64,000 nucleotides of DNA from the NCBI RefSeq assembly GCF_024652905.1, contig NZ_CP102428.1, positions 2,306,501 through 2,370,500 of the forward strand. Reading direction: 5' to 3'. The notes beneath the pieces are model-generated. The model was not told where the DNA came from, searched no databases, and saw nothing but the letters and a program-made list of their open reading frames with translations. This stretch comes from Pseudomonas oryzihabitans (GTDB lineage: Bacteria > Pseudomonadota > Gammaproteobacteria > Pseudomonadales > Pseudomonadaceae). Below, piece after piece: positions 1 to 9,883 of the stretch (its first letter is position 1; every line of letters begins with the position of its first letter). A program made the position numbers and the translations under genes.

Positions 1-410
1 AGAGCGCCGATGAAGAAGATGATCGACAACACCCAGATCCAGCGCGGTACATCGGGAAACCAGAAGCCCATGTAGATGCCGAAGGCGGTCACGTCGGCCA
101 GGCAGACGATGACCATCTCGAAGTAGTAGGTCCAGCCGGTGAGAAAGCCCGCCAGCGGGCCCAGGTAGCTGGAGGCATACGCCCCGAAGGAACCGGAAAC
201 CGGATTGCGTACCGCCATCTCGCCCAGAGCGCGCATGACCATGTACACCGCCGCTCCGGCGATCAGATAGGCCAAGAGTACCGACGGGCCGGCCAGCTGG
301 ATCGCCGAGGCCGAACCGTAGAACAGGCCCGTGCCAATGGCCGAGCCAAGGGCGATGAAACGTATGTGCCGAGCATTCAAACCCCGCGTGAGGCCAACCA
401 GGTTGGTCAT
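1..410 (-). CDS. hutT: Histidine/amino-acid permease, APC family (3' part outside window)
   Basis: Only the first ~136 residues are inside the window; the gene runs off the left edge. The N-terminus reads [20 protein letters not shown] followed by [19 protein letters not shown], the glycine-rich first transmembrane motif of the amino acid/polyamine/organocation (APC) transporters. Hydrophobic segments [20 protein letters not shown] and the [17 protein letters not shown] stretch follow. It is a cytoplasmic-membrane permease. Position immediately downstream of hutH on the same strand, 79 bp away, makes histidine or urocanate the likely substrate, as for HutT/ProY-like permeases; that assignment is from context. 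ATG start at 410. The 79-bp gap holds a 7-bp stem (447-453/463-469) without a U-tract. Confidence 0.8.
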   Translation of the reverse strand, partial: MTNLVGLTRGLNARHIRFIALGSAIGTGLFYGSASAIQLAGPSVLLAYLIAGAAVYMVMRALGEMAVRNPVSGSFGAYASSYLGPLAGFLTGWTYYFEMVIVCLADVTAFGIYMGFWFPDVPRWIWVLSIIFFIGA

Positions 411-489
411 GCTAGAGATCTCCGATTGTTGTTGTAGTACAGAGATGGCCGCCCGCAGAGAAGGCGGCCTTGCAGGCGGGCGATAGCCC

Positions 490-2022
490 TTAGAGACTGG
501 GTAGCAGGCGCGCTGTGATCAACTCGTTCAGGCAGCCGCTGGCCAGCAGCGCGCTGGCGGCCTCGATGTCGGGGGCGAAGAAGCGGTCTTCCTGGTAGTA
601 GGGCACCTGTTCGCGCAACAGGCTGCGCGCCCTTTCCAGGCGTTCCGAACTCTTCAGGCCGTGACGGAAGTCCAGGCCCTGGCAGGCGCCCAGCCACTCG
701 ATGGCGAGGATGCCGCGCACGTTCTCGGCCATGGCCCACAGTCGCTTGCCGGCATTGGGCGCCATGGACACGTGGTCTTCCTGATTGGCCGAGGTGGGCA
801 GGCTGTCGACGCTGGCCGGATGGGCCAGGGCCTTGTTGTCGCTGGCCAGGGCCGCGGCGGTGACCTGGGCGATCATGAAGCCGGAATTGACCCCGCCGTT
901 CTCCACCAGGAAGGGCGGCAGCTGGGACATGTGCCGGTCCATCATCAGCGAGGTGCGCCGCTCCGACAGGGCACCGATCTCGGCCAGGGCCAGGGCCAGG
1001 TTGTCGGCGGCCATGGCCACCGGCTCGGCGTGGAAGTTGCCGCCAGAGATGACGTCGCCCTCTTCCGCGAACACCAGCGGATTGTCGGACACGGCGTTGG
1101 CCTCCACCTCCAGCACCTCGGCGGCCTGGCGCAACTGAGTCAGGCAGGCGCCCATCACCTGAGGCTGGCAGCGCAGCGAATAGGGATCCTGGACCTTGTC
1201 GCAATTGGCGTGGGAGCGGGACACCTCGCTGCTGTCGGTGAGCAGCTCGCGATAGGCCGCGGCCACGTCGATCTGGCCACGCTGGCCCCGCGCGGTATGG
1301 ATGCGCGCATCGAAGGGCGCCCGGGAACCGAGCATGGCCTCGACGCTCAAGCCGCCGCAGACCGTGGCCGCAGCGAACAGGTCTTCGCCTTCGAACAGCC
1401 CGCGCAGCGCATAGGCGGTGGACACCTGGGTGCCATTGAGCAGCGCCAGGCCCTCCTTGGCCGCCAGGGTCATGGGTTCGAGACCCGCGACCGCCAGCGC
1501 CTCGCGGGCCGGCAGCCACTGGCCCTGGTAGCGCGCCTTGCTCTCGCCGATCAGCACCAGCGACATGTGCGCCAGCGGCGCCAGGTCACCCGAGGCGCCC
1601 ACCGAGCCCTTGAGCGGGATATGTGGATAGACCTCGGCATTGATCAAGGCGATCAGCGCCTCGATGACCTGGCGGCGAATGGCGGAGAAACCGCGGGCCA
1701 GACTGTTGACCTTGAGCAGCATGATCAGCCGCACCAGGTCGTCGTCCAGCGCCTCGCCCACACCGGCGGCATGGGACAGCACCAGGGAGCGCTGCAGCTT
1801 TTCCAGATCCGCCGGCGCGATCCGCGTCGAGGCCAGCAGGCCGAAGCCGGTGTTGATGCCATAGGCGGTCCGGCCTTCGGCGAGGATGCTTTCCACGCAG
1901 GCCACGCTGGCATCGATGGCGGCATGGGCCGCCGGATCCAGCTCGACGCGCAGCGGCTGCTGATAGGCCTGGCGCAGCTGGGCCAGATTGAGGGTGCCGG
2001 GTTTCAGGATAAGGGTGTTCAT
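490..2022 (-). CDS. hutH: Histidine ammonia-lyase (histidase)
   Basis: Converts L-histidine to trans-urocanate plus ammonia, the first step of histidine degradation; cytosolic homotetramer in the family. The 510-residue length is typical. The Ala143-Ser144-Gly145 triad in [14 protein letters not shown] is the signature that cyclises autocatalytically to the MIO electrophile. Tyr54 in [10 protein letters not shown] is the conserved catalytic tyrosine region, and SNPDNPL-type chemistry is seen as [11 protein letters not shown] at 2022 lies 3 bp after the hutU stop, with an AAAGGAG ribosome site inside the end of hutU, so the two are translationally close. Downstream gene is the permease. Second-to-last visible gene of the hut operon. 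Confidence 0.97.
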   Translation of the reverse strand: MNTLILKPGTLNLAQLRQAYQQPLRVELDPAAHAAIDASVACVESILAEGRTAYGINTGFGLLASTRIAPADLEKLQRSLVLSHAAGVGEALDDDLVRLIMLLKVNSLARGFSAIRRQVIEALIALINAEVYPHIPLKGSVGASGDLAPLAHMSLVLIGESKARYQGQWLPAREALAVAGLEPMTLAAKEGLALLNGTQVSTAYALRGLFEGEDLFAAATVCGGLSVEAMLGSRAPFDARIHTARGQRGQIDVAAAYRELLTDSSEVSRSHANCDKVQDPYSLRCQPQVMGACLTQLRQAAEVLEVEANAVSDNPLVFAEEGDVISGGNFHAEPVAMAADNLALALAEIGALSERRTSLMMDRHMSQLPPFLVENGGVNSGFMIAQVTAAALASDNKALAHPASVDSLPTSANQEDHVSMAPNAGKRLWAMAENVRGILAIEWLGACQGLDFRHGLKSSERLERARSLLREQVPYYQEDRFFAPDIEAASALLASGCLNELITARLLPSL

Positions 2023-2025
2023 CGA

Positions 2026-3696
2026 TCAGACTCCTTTGCCGATCATGGGCAGGTTCAGGCCCTGCGCGCGGGCGCAGTCAATGGCGATGTCATAGCCGGC
2101 GTCGGCGTGGCGCATCACCCCGGTGGCCGGGTCGTTGTGCAGGACCCGGGCGATGCGCGCCGCGGCGGCGTCGGTGCCATCGCAGACGATGACCATGCCG
2201 GAGTGCTGGGAAAAGCCCATCCCTACCCCGCCGCCATGGTGCAGCGAGACCCAGGTGGCGCCGCTGGCGGTATTGAGCAGGGCATTGAGCAGCGGCCAGT
2301 CGGAGACGGCATCGGAGCCGTCCTGCATGGCTTCGGTCTCGCGGTTGGGGCTGGCCACCGAGCCAGAGTCCAGGTGGTCGCGACCGATGACGACGGGCGC
2401 CTTGAGTTCACCGCTGCGCACCATTTCGTTGAACGCCAGGCCCAGCTTGGCGCGTTGGCCCAGGCCGACCCAGCAGATGCGTGCTGGCAAGCCCTGGAAG
2501 GCGATGCGTTCACGGGCCATGTCCAGCCAGCGGTGCAGGTGGGCATCGTCGGGGATCAGCTCCTTGACCTTGGCGTCGGTGCGGTAGATGTCCTCGGGAT
2601 CACCCGACAGCGCCGCCCAGCGGAAGGGACCGATGCCGCGGCAGAACAGCGGGCGGATATAGGCCGGGACGAAACCCGGGAAGGCGAAGGCATCGGCGAC
2701 GCCGGCTTCCTGGGCCATCTGGCGGATGTTGTTGCCATAGTCGAAGGTCGGGACGCCCATCTTCTGGAAGTCGAGCATGGCCTGCACGTGGGCAGCCATG
2801 GACTGCTTGGCGGCCTTGACCACGCCCGCCGGATCGGTGGCTGCACGATCCTTGTATTCGGCCCAGGTCCAGCCGATCGGTAGATAACCATTGAGCGGGT
2901 CGTGGGCGCTGGTCTGGTCGGTGACCATATCCGGGCGCACACCACGGCGGACCAGTTCCGGCAGGATTTCGGCGGCATTGCCCAGCAGGGCTACGGAGAT
3001 GGCCTTGCCTTCACGAGTATACTGAGCGATACGCGCCAGGGCGTCATCGAGGTCAGTGGCCTGCTCGTCGACATAGCGGCTGCGCAGGCGAAAGTCGATG
3101 CTGGTCTGCTGGCACTCGATGTTCAGCGAACAGGCGCCGGCCAGGGTCGCGGCCAAGGGCTGGGCACCGCCCATGCCGCCCAGGCCGGCGGTCAGCACCC
3201 AGCGGCCGCGTAGGTCACCTTGGTAATGCTGGCGCCCGGCCTCGACAAAGGTCTCGTAGGTGCCCTGGACGATGCCCTGGCTACCGATGTAGATCCAGCT
3301 GCCGGCGGTCATCTGGCCGTACATGGCCAGGCCCTTGGCATCCAGTTCGTTGAAGTGCTCCCAGCTGGCCCAGTGCGGTACCAGGTTGGAGTTGGCGATC
3401 AGCACCCGCGGGGCATCGGCGTGGGTCTTGAACACCCCGACCGGCTTGCCCGATTGCACCAGCAGGGTTTCGTCGTCACCCAGCGCCTTGAGGCTCTCGA
3501 CGATCTTATCGTAGCACTCCCAGTTGCGCGCCGCCCGGCCGATGCCGCCGTAGACCACCAGCTCCTGGGGGTTTTCCGCGACCTCGGGATCGAGATTGTT
3601 CATCAGCATGCGCAGCGGCGCCTCGGTCAGCCAGCTCTTGGCATTGAGCTGGGTGCCGCGGGGGGCGCGAATCTCACCTTCACGAAAACGGGTCAT
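2026..3696 (-). CDS. hutU: Urocanate hydratase (urocanase)
   Basis: Hydrates urocanate to 4-imidazolone-5-propionate using tightly bound NAD+. 556 residues, the usual family size. Visible landmarks are [17 protein letters not shown] near the N-terminus, the [15 protein letters not shown] nucleotide-binding segment, [14 protein letters not shown] in the middle, and the C-terminal substrate region with [22 protein letters not shown] at 3696 with AGAGGAAG five bases upstream. It sits between hutG (33-bp gap) and hutH (3-bp gap) on one transcript, so it is expected to be induced with them by urocanate. No truncation or frame damage is visible. Confidence 0.97.
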   Translation of the reverse strand: MTRFREGEIRAPRGTQLNAKSWLTEAPLRMLMNNLDPEVAENPQELVVYGGIGRAARNWECYDKIVESLKALGDDETLLVQSGKPVGVFKTHADAPRVLIANSNLVPHWASWEHFNELDAKGLAMYGQMTAGSWIYIGSQGIVQGTYETFVEAGRQHYQGDLRGRWVLTAGLGGMGGAQPLAATLAGACSLNIECQQTSIDFRLRSRYVDEQATDLDDALARIAQYTREGKAISVALLGNAAEILPELVRRGVRPDMVTDQTSAHDPLNGYLPIGWTWAEYKDRAATDPAGVVKAAKQSMAAHVQAMLDFQKMGVPTFDYGNNIRQMAQEAGVADAFAFPGFVPAYIRPLFCRGIGPFRWAALSGDPEDIYRTDAKVKELIPDDAHLHRWLDMARERIAFQGLPARICWVGLGQRAKLGLAFNEMVRSGELKAPVVIGRDHLDSGSVASPNRETEAMQDGSDAVSDWPLLNALLNTASGATWVSLHHGGGVGMGFSQHSGMVIVCDGTDAAAARIARVLHNDPATGVMRHADAGYDIAIDCARAQGLNLPMIGKGV

Positions 3697-3729
3697 GGGG
3701 TCTTCCTCTCTTGTTGTTCGCGGCAGGCC

Positions 3730-4674
3730 TTAAAGGTCCAGTGCCAGGGTATGGATCAGCCGCGCCGCGACCCGGGCCGTGCGGCCGTCCTGGTCGAGTG
3801 CGGGATTGAGTTCGGCCACGTCGGCCAGGCGCAACTTGCCGCTGGTCTTGAGCCGGCGGATCAGGGGTTCCAGCAAGGCGAGGCTCACGCCATGAGCGGC
3901 AGGTGCGCTGACCCCGGGCGCCTCGCCCGCCGGCAGCACATCCAGGTCGAAGGTCAGATAGAGGGCATCGCAGCCGGCGGCGAAGACGTCCAGCTCGGTG
4001 CCGATGCGCTCCAGGCTGCCCTCGCGAATCTCGTGGTCTTCGCGGATCAGCACGTCCAGCTCGGCCGCACGCCTGAGCAGCGTGCGGGTATTGGCCGCCA
4101 GGCTCAGACCCAGGCAGGCATAGCGGAAGGGCCAGTCGTGATGGGCGCAGTGAGCGGCGATCTGGGCGAAGGGCGTACCGGAGGTGGGGCCCCGCGTCGG
4201 ATCGCGCAGGTCCAGGTGGGCATCGAAATTGACGATGCCGATGCGTGGCTTGGGCAGCGTCTTGGCCAGGTGCAGCGCCAGGCCCGACCAACTGGCCCAG
4301 GCGACCTCGTGGCCGCCGCCCAGCACCACCGGCAGATGACCGCTGTCCAGCAGACCGCACACGGCCCCGGCCAGACGTGTCTGAGCGCCTTCCAGATCAC
4401 CATCGGCGCAGCGGACATCACCGGCGTCATAGGCTGGGCCCTGACGCTGCCAGGCCACGTTGGCCAGGGCCCGCCGCAGGGCGATGGGACCCTCGGCAGC
4501 GCCGGTGCGACCCTGATTGCGCCTTACCCCCTCGTCGCAGGCGAAACCCAGCAGCGCCATACCCGGCGTGCTGTCCGCCGCCAGCGGCTGGATGCGCTGG
4601 TGCCAGCGCAAGGCGTCGGCTTCCGGATCGGTACGGCCAGTCCAGAGCTCCAGGGTCTGGCGATCAGCGAACAT
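3730..4674 (-). CDS. hutG: Formimidoylglutamase (arginase/ureohydrolase family)
   Basis: Hydrolyses N-formimidoyl-L-glutamate to glutamate plus formamide, the last step of the four-step histidine route. 314 residues from the ATG at 4674. Ureohydrolase metal-binding motifs are present in order: [20 protein letters not shown] and [20 protein letters not shown], which carry the His/Asp ligands for a binuclear Mn centre. The reading frame is open further upstream to 4830, but that stretch overlaps hutI and encodes nothing family-like; starting at [11 protein letters not shown] gives an 11-bp overlap with the hutI stop, typical of coupling. This is not the unrelated N-formylglutamate deformylase that is also called HutG in pseudomonads using HutF. 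Confidence 0.9.
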   Translation of the reverse strand: MFADRQTLELWTGRTDPEADALRWHQRIQPLAADSTPGMALLGFACDEGVRRNQGRTGAAEGPIALRRALANVAWQRQGPAYDAGDVRCADGDLEGAQTRLAGAVCGLLDSGHLPVVLGGGHEVAWASWSGLALHLAKTLPKPRIGIVNFDAHLDLRDPTRGPTSGTPFAQIAAHCAHHDWPFRYACLGLSLAANTRTLLRRAAELDVLIREDHEIREGSLERIGTELDVFAAGCDALYLTFDLDVLPAGEAPGVSAPAAHGVSLALLEPLIRRLKTSGKLRLADVAELNPALDQDGRTARVAARLIHTLALDL

Positions 4675-5878
4675 GCTGCACCTCCCCACCAAAGACGCGC
4701 TGCCGCAGGCGGCCCGGGCGCACCTCATAGGCCAGCTCCGCCGGCTGACCGACGTCCCACAGGCAGAGATCCGCCGGGGCGCCCACCTGGATACGGCCAA
4801 GCTCTGGACGCCCCAGGGCCTGGGCCGCATGGGCGGTGATGCCGGTCAGGGCTTCGCGGGGGGTCAGGCGAAACAGGGTGCAGCCCAGGTGCGCGATCAG
4901 GGTCGGCAGATAGAGCGGCGAGGTGCCGGGATTGGCGTCACTGGCCAGGGCCATGGGCACCCCGTACCGACGGAGCAATTCCACCGGTGGATGCTGGGTT
5001 TCGCCCAGCATCAGGAAGGCACCGGGCAAGAGCACGGCGACGGTACCGGCGGCGGCCATGGCACGCACGCCGGCTCCGTCGAGGTATTCCACGTGATCCG
5101 TGGACAGGGCGCCCAACCGCGCGGCCAAAACGCTGCCGCCCAGGTTGGACAGCTGCTCGGCATGAGCCTTGATCGGCAGACCGTGCGCCCGTGCCGCCTG
5201 GAAGACCCGCTCGCACTGGGCCGGCGAAAAGGCGATCCCTTCGCAGAAGACGTCCACTGCATCGGCCAGCCCCTCGGCCACCGCCGCCGGGATCATCGCC
5301 TGGCAGACCAGCTCGACGTAGCCCTCGGCATCGCCCTGGAATTCCGGCGGCACGGCATGGGCGCCCAGCAGCGTGGTGATCACCCGGACCGGCAGCGCCT
5401 CCCCCAATTGCCGCGCGACCCGCAACAACTTGAGTTCGTCGGCCACTGTCAGGCCATAGCCGGACTTGATCTCCACGGTGGTGACGCCCTCGTCGGCCAG
5501 GGCCTGCAGGCGCGGCAGGCTCAGGGCGAAGAGGTCCGCCTCGCTGGCTGCCCGGGTGGCCCTTACGGTGCCGAGGATGCCGCCACCGGCGCGGGCGATT
5601 TCCGCGTAGCTGGCGCCCTCCAACCGCTGCTCGAATTCTCCGGCACGCTGACCGGCATAGACCAGATGGGTATGGCAATCCACCAGGCCCGGCGTCATCA
5701 CTCCACCCACTTCCGTCCGCTCGACCCCTGGGGCCAGCTCGGTACGAAACTCGGACTCCGGCCAGACACCGGCAATCTGGTCGTTCTTGACCCAGACCGC
5801 CATGGGCTTGGGCAGGGTCTGCAGGCCATCGAACAGGGTGACGTGGCGCCACAGGCGGGAAGTGAAGGCGGAGGACAT
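4664..5878 (-). CDS. hutI: Imidazolonepropionase
   Basis: Opens the ring of 4-imidazolone-5-propionate to give N-formimidoyl-L-glutamate. 404 residues, amidohydrolase superfamily. The metal motif [20 protein letters not shown] follows the conserved GLVDCHTHL strand; [33 protein letters not shown] and [12 protein letters not shown] carry the remaining conserved metal and catalytic positions. ATG at 5878 with GAGGGA upstream. It is the first gene of the operon, directly downstream of the promoter and palindrome described below. Its end overlaps the hutG start by 11 bp. Confidence 0.96.
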   Translation of the reverse strand: MSSAFTSRLWRHVTLFDGLQTLPKPMAVWVKNDQIAGVWPESEFRTELAPGVERTEVGGVMTPGLVDCHTHLVYAGQRAGEFEQRLEGASYAEIARAGGGILGTVRATRAASEADLFALSLPRLQALADEGVTTVEIKSGYGLTVADELKLLRVARQLGEALPVRVITTLLGAHAVPPEFQGDAEGYVELVCQAMIPAAVAEGLADAVDVFCEGIAFSPAQCERVFQAARAHGLPIKAHAEQLSNLGGSVLAARLGALSTDHVEYLDGAGVRAMAAAGTVAVLLPGAFLMLGETQHPPVELLRRYGVPMALASDANPGTSPLYLPTLIAHLGCTLFRLTPREALTGITAHAAQALGRPELGRIQVGAPADLCLWDVGQPAELAYEVRPGRLRQRVFGGEVQHVR

Positions 5879-5894
5879 AGGGATCCCTCTTGTT

Positions 5895-5908
5895 AATGTA
5901 TATACATT
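5895..5908. promoter_or_regulatory. Probable HutC operator, promoter-proximal
   Basis: A perfect 14-bp palindrome with core TGTATATACA (5897-5906) overlaps the -10 element. Palindromes of this TGTA-N2-TACA type are what GntR/HutC-family repressors bind. Assignment to HutC is inference: no hutC gene lies in the window. Confidence 0.6.
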
Positions 5909-5933
5909 TAACCAGGAGGGAGACGACTGTCAA
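5905..5933 (-). promoter_or_regulatory. Sigma-70-type promoter of the hut operon
   Basis: Read on the minus strand: TTGACA (5933-5928), 17-bp spacer, TAAATG (5910-5905), ending 27 bp before the hutI ATG. The -35 is a perfect match; the -10 is moderate. A symmetric palindrome overlaps the -10, as expected for repression. No convincing sigma-54 -24/-12 element was found, although histidine genes in pseudomonads can use one. Confidence 0.6.
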
Positions 5934-6024
5934 GCGCTTAAAATGGCCGTGATCCTATTCCAGACGCATTGTAAAGGCCTGAAACAGGTGTTATCGGTAA
6001 TGATCCAAATCAAGTCATCCCTGA

Positions 6025-6034
6025 TGTATATACA
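6025..6034. promoter_or_regulatory. Second TGTATATACA palindrome upstream of the hut promoter
   Basis: Same 10-bp core as the promoter-proximal site, exactly 128 bp further upstream, in A/T-rich non-coding DNA. Likely an auxiliary operator for the same repressor; spacing could allow looping. Inference only. Confidence 0.5.
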
Positions 6035-6209
6035 ATAAGTGTGCAGCGCTCTAAAAAAGTCTTTCCAGATCAAGACGCTAGGCAGCTGGGCCCATGAGAC
6101 CCGACAGCATCAAGGTTTGTCTGGAGTAGGCGACGCCGCTTCACGCCTTCCGTCATGGCCGGGGATAGCCCGGCGACTTCGCGATCGGCCTGGCGTCTGC
6201 CACACAGAC

Positions 6210-7091
6210 CTACAGCGGCGTCACCGTCACCTCGACCACCGGATCGTGGTCGCCGCCGCCAAGGATCACTCCGCGCAGCGGCGAGACGTCGGTGAAGTCG
6301 CGGCCCCAGGCCAGGGTGATGTGCTCCAGGTCCGGCAGGACGTCGTTGGTGGGATCGAAGTCGACCCAGCCCTGCAGTGGGCAATGCACGCTGATCCAGG
6401 CATGGGAGGCGTCGGCGCCGATCAGCCGCGGCTTGCCGGGTGGCGGACGGGTCAGCAGATAGCCGCTGACATAGCGCGCCACCAGCCCCAGGGCGCGCAG
6501 GCAGGCCAGCATCAGGTGGGCGAAGTCCTGGCAGACGCCATGGCGGTGCTCCAGCACCTCGCGCAGGGGCGTCGCCACCTGGGTGGCGGTGGCGTCGAAG
6601 CGGAATTCGCGATGGATCTTTTCCATCAGCGCCCGACAGCCCAGCAGCAGCGGCCGACCCGGTGGAAAGCAGTCCTCGGCGAAGCGGGCGAAGATGCCGT
6701 CCAGGGGCACCGCCGGCGATTCGAAGCGGAAGTGGTGGACGTCCAACGAGACCCGGGCGGCGGGATAGCGCAGACCGTCGCGCACCTCTTCCCAGGGGGG
6801 CGAATCCGCCAGCCTGAGTCCGGCGCGGGAGTCCACCTCCACCTCCAGCTCGGTGCCGACATAGAGTTCGTCGTGGGGGCGCTCGAAGGATAGCCGCGTC
6901 AGCGGATTGCCGAAGGCGTCCCAGGCGTCCTGGCGCTGGGTCGGTTGCGGCAGGATAGCCAATTGCCGGGACAGGCAACGCTGCCAGGCGCAGTCGCGCG
7001 GCAGCAGGTGCAGCAACTGCTGGGAAAGCGACACCGGCGCCTCGTAGCGATAGTGGGTGTCGTGCTGGATGCGATAGCGGACCTGGTTCAT
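6210..7091 (-). CDS. Transglutaminase-like cysteine protein, partner of an ATP-grasp/alpha-E protein
   Basis: 293 residues. The N-terminal ~100 residues (YRIQHDTHYRYEAPVSLSQQ) match the beta-strand-rich domain preceding bacterial transglutaminase cores. The core shows the Cys-His-Asp triad: Cys187 in HGVCQDFAHLML, His230 in ADASHAWISV, Asp246 in WVDFDPTND. No signal peptide, so cytosolic. Such proteins are expected to act as amidases, peptidases or transferases on glutamine-like or isopeptide bonds; substrate unknown. ATG at 7091 overlaps the upstream stop by one base (TGATG), so it is translationally coupled to the ATP-grasp gene. The frame stays open upstream of 7091 but only as an antisense-like shadow. 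Confidence 0.85.
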   Translation of the reverse strand: MNQVRYRIQHDTHYRYEAPVSLSQQLLHLLPRDCAWQRCLSRQLAILPQPTQRQDAWDAFGNPLTRLSFERPHDELYVGTELEVEVDSRAGLRLADSPPWEEVRDGLRYPAARVSLDVHHFRFESPAVPLDGIFARFAEDCFPPGRPLLLGCRALMEKIHREFRFDATATQVATPLREVLEHRHGVCQDFAHLMLACLRALGLVARYVSGYLLTRPPPGKPRLIGADASHAWISVHCPLQGWVDFDPTNDVLPDLEHITLAWGRDFTDVSPLRGVILGGGDHDPVVEVTVTPL

Positions 7092-9571
7092 CACATGGAC
7101 ACCGTGCGCTGACTGACGGCATCGACATGGGCGAAGCAGCGATAGATGACCCGCTCGGACAGCTGGCTGCTGGCCTCGGCGATCTGTCGCAGCAGGCGCG
7201 CCAGGCCCTGCTGCACCTCGATCCGGCCGGCGTCGCCGAACAGGGTGTTCTCCAGGGTCGCGAGGTCGAAGCGGCGCAGCCGGTCGTAGGCATCGTGCAG
7301 CGCCGGATCGCGGGGCAGGCCGTAGTAACGTTCCAGGTGCTCCACGGCGTTGATCAGCGCATGCAGCTGGAAGCGGATCGAATAGGGGTTGTGCTCGTGC
7401 AGCATCAGCAGGTCCAGCATCGGGATCAGCTGGGGCGCCGCCTGGTAGCGGGAGCGATAGGTGATGATGCTGTTGCCCAGCTCCAGCAGCCATTCCAGAC
7501 CCGCCGCGTCCCAGGTGGCGCCCCCTTCGAGAAAGTGCGCCAGGCTGCCGGCGAGGAATTGCACCCGTTCGATGCGCCGGCAGATCATCAGAAAGCGCCA
7601 GCTCTCGTCGTGGGTCATGTCGTCGAAGGTGAAGCCGGCCACCGCCGCCAGCGCCATCACCAGGCGGTTGAGACTCTGCAGCGCTTCGCCCGGCTCGCTG
7701 CCCACCTGGCCCAGGCCATGGGCCTCGCGCTCCACCTCGCGGATGGCGCGCCAGTTCTCCGGCGACAGCCGTCCGCGGACCTGGGCCGCGGCCCAATGCA
7801 GGCGCTGCAGGTTGGCGCCCAGGCCGCTGGGAAAGTCACCCGGCCCCAGGGCCGCGCGCAGTTGCTCCGCCAGCCGGTCACCCGCTGGCAGCAACTCCAG
7901 GGCCGTGGCCAGATCGATGGCCGACTGCACCGCCGGCCTGCCGTCGTCGGCATCCAGGTAGCGACTCAGAACGATCCGTAGAAGGCGCGCGGCATCCTCG
8001 CAACGTTCGCTGTAGCGACCGTACCAGAACAGGTTTTCGGCGGTGCGCGAGGGCAGGAAGGGATCCTTGCGTACCAGATCGCGCACCCCCAGCACCCGCG
8101 CGCCGGGCACCTCGGCGGCGGCACGGCTGCCACCCAGCACCCAGGTGTCCTTGCTCGACCCGCCGCGCTGCATGGACACCACCGCGGCGCCCTCGTGGGC
8201 GACCCGGGTCAGGCCGCCGGGCATCACCCAGTAGCCGTCTTCGCTGGCCACCGCATAGACGCGCATGCCGATGGCCCGCGACTGCAGGCTACCGCCCTGC
8301 CAGACCGGCGCCTGGGACAGCTGGATACGCTCCTGGGCGACATAGGCATGGGGCGTGGCCAGGATGCGCGCGCGCAATTCGGCCAGTCCCTCGGTATCCA
8401 GCGCCTTGCCGAACACCGGCTCAAAGCCCTGGGCCGGATAGGCCGGCTTAATCACCAGCTCCGCCAGGCGTGCCAGGGCCACTTCCCGTACCGGCGTCTC
8501 GCCGCACCACCAGGTGGCCACGGAGGGCAGTGCCAGGGTCTCGCCGAGCAGAGCCTGGCAGACGCCAGGCAGAAAGCCCAGCAGACCGGGCGACTCCAGC
8601 AGCCCGCTACCCAGGGCATTGGCCATGATGACATTGCCCTGACGTACCGCTTCCAGCAGACCGGGCACGCCCAGCGCCGAATCGGTGCGCAGCTCCAGCG
8701 GATCGCAGAAGTCGTCGTCCAGCCGGCGGAACACCGCGTGGACGCGCCTCAGCCCGCTCAGGGTCTTCAGATAGAGGCAGGCGTCGCGCACCGTGAGGTC
8801 CTGGCCTTCCACCAGCGGAAAGCCCAGTTGCCGGGCCTGGTAGAGGTGCTCGAAGTAGGTCTCGTTGTAACGCCCCGGCGTCAGCAGCACTGCCAGCGGC
8901 GCCTCCTCGCCGATGTCCAGCCCGGTGCTCAGGGTGCGCTGCAGGGCCTGGAAATAGCCGTTGAGCGGCTGGACCTGCAGGTCGCGGTGCAGGTCGGGAA
9001 AGGCCCGCGCCACGATATGCCGGTTCTCCAGCGCATAGCCGGCGCCGGAGGGCGCCTGGGTGCGATCGGCCAGCACCCACCAGCGGCCATCGGGCGCGCG
9101 GGCCAGATCCACCGCATAGACGTGCAGCCAGGTATCGCCCGGCGGGCGCAACCCCTGGCAGGCCCAGAGAAAGTTGTTGTGACCGAACACCAGCTCCGGC
9201 GGCAGCAGCCGCTCGTGCAACAGGCGCTGCTCGCCATAGAGATCGCCCAGGACCCGGTTCAGCAGGCGCGCCCGCTGCGCCACGCCGGCGGCCAGGGGCG
9301 CCCACTCCTCCGCCGAGATCAGCTGCGGCAGCAGGTCCAGCGCCCAGGGCCGGTCGCTGCCCTTGGGATCGGCGTAGACGTTGTAGGTGACGCCGTTTTC
9401 CTGGATCTGCCGGGCGATCAATGCCTGGCGCTGGTCGAGCTGCGCCGGTCGCAGCCCGGCCAGATGGCCGTAGAAGCGGCGCCAGGGCGGCCGCACGCCA
9501 CCCCGCGGACTCCAGAGTTCGTGGTAGCTGCCGGTCATGTCGCTGGCATTGCGGGAAGCGTTCGGGGGCAT
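7091..9571 (-). CDS. Circularly permuted ATP-grasp ligase fused to alpha-E domain
   Basis: 826 residues with two modules. Roughly residues 15-480 are a circularly permuted (type 2) ATP-grasp domain: VTYNVYADPKG, ALLTPGRYNETYFEHLYQAR, MANALGSGLLESPGLLGFL, VIKPAYPAQGFEPVFG and YWVMPGGLTRVA are typical segments. From ~505 (LPSRTAENLFWYGRYSERCE) to the end is an all-helical alpha-E domain. In many genomes the two are separate genes. Family knowledge (amidoligase gene sets with transglutaminases, sometimes with the Anbu protease) predicts ATP-dependent peptide-bond formation on an unknown substrate. ATG at 9571 or 9538 (MTGSYHELWS); neither has a strong ribosome site. Coupled to the transglutaminase by TGATG. 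Confidence 0.85.
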   Translation of the reverse strand: MPPNASRNASDMTGSYHELWSPRGGVRPPWRRFYGHLAGLRPAQLDQRQALIARQIQENGVTYNVYADPKGSDRPWALDLLPQLISAEEWAPLAAGVAQRARLLNRVLGDLYGEQRLLHERLLPPELVFGHNNFLWACQGLRPPGDTWLHVYAVDLARAPDGRWWVLADRTQAPSGAGYALENRHIVARAFPDLHRDLQVQPLNGYFQALQRTLSTGLDIGEEAPLAVLLTPGRYNETYFEHLYQARQLGFPLVEGQDLTVRDACLYLKTLSGLRRVHAVFRRLDDDFCDPLELRTDSALGVPGLLEAVRQGNVIMANALGSGLLESPGLLGFLPGVCQALLGETLALPSVATWWCGETPVREVALARLAELVIKPAYPAQGFEPVFGKALDTEGLAELRARILATPHAYVAQERIQLSQAPVWQGGSLQSRAIGMRVYAVASEDGYWVMPGGLTRVAHEGAAVVSMQRGGSSKDTWVLGGSRAAAEVPGARVLGVRDLVRKDPFLPSRTAENLFWYGRYSERCEDAARLLRIVLSRYLDADDGRPAVQSAIDLATALELLPAGDRLAEQLRAALGPGDFPSGLGANLQRLHWAAAQVRGRLSPENWRAIREVEREAHGLGQVGSEPGEALQSLNRLVMALAAVAGFTFDDMTHDESWRFLMICRRIERVQFLAGSLAHFLEGGATWDAAGLEWLLELGNSIITYRSRYQAAPQLIPMLDLLMLHEHNPYSIRFQLHALINAVEHLERYYGLPRDPALHDAYDRLRRFDLATLENTLFGDAGRIEVQQGLARLLRQIAEASSQLSERVIYRCFAHVDAVSQRTVSM

Positions 9572-9883
9572 GGTCGGAGGACGGCTGACAGGCTACGAAA
9601 GCGGGTTCGAAAAGGTCGAGTCGGCAGGCACGGCCAGGCAGGCGTGCCGGTCTCGCCGGTAACCTAGGGTAGTGGTGTCGCTCGGGATGCGCCACCGCAA
9701 ACACGGGCCGCCGCGGCCAGCGGGGCGCAATCAGATCCGGGGACCTATCCTAGAGCCCTCGCCGGCGGTGCCAGGCGACGAACAACCCGGAACTCCAGGG
9801 TCGAGCCGCTCTACTAATCCGCTAGCAAGACGCCAGCGCCCCGCCGGCGTCCGACGCGGCCGCTCTCGCCAGGTATTAGCCCC
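9572..9883. other. Divergent intergenic region, ATP-grasp gene / metallopeptidase
   Basis: About 312 bp, GC-rich. It must hold promoters for both divergent genes. I see no perfect -35/-10 pair, palindromic operator, terminator or small gene that I would defend. Confidence 0.5.

Larger units (their letters stand above)
5879..6209. other. Intergenic region between hutI and the transglutaminase gene
   Basis: This 331-bp gap holds the hut promoter and two palindromes in its hutI-proximal ~155 bp. The remainder (about 6040-6209) contains the run-out of the transglutaminase gene's neighbour region and no gene, tRNA or clear terminator that I can recognise. Confidence 0.6.

Noticed and set aside
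447-469. Hairpin between hutH and hutT as terminator
   Set aside because: 7-bp stem with a 9-nt loop and no U-tract; not enough to call a terminator, though it could tune hutT expression.
661-2883. A 740-codon open frame on the plus strand opposite hutH/hutU
   Set aside because: Antisense shadow of two certain enzymes, Gly/Arg/His/Gln-rich low-complexity translation and no ribosome site.
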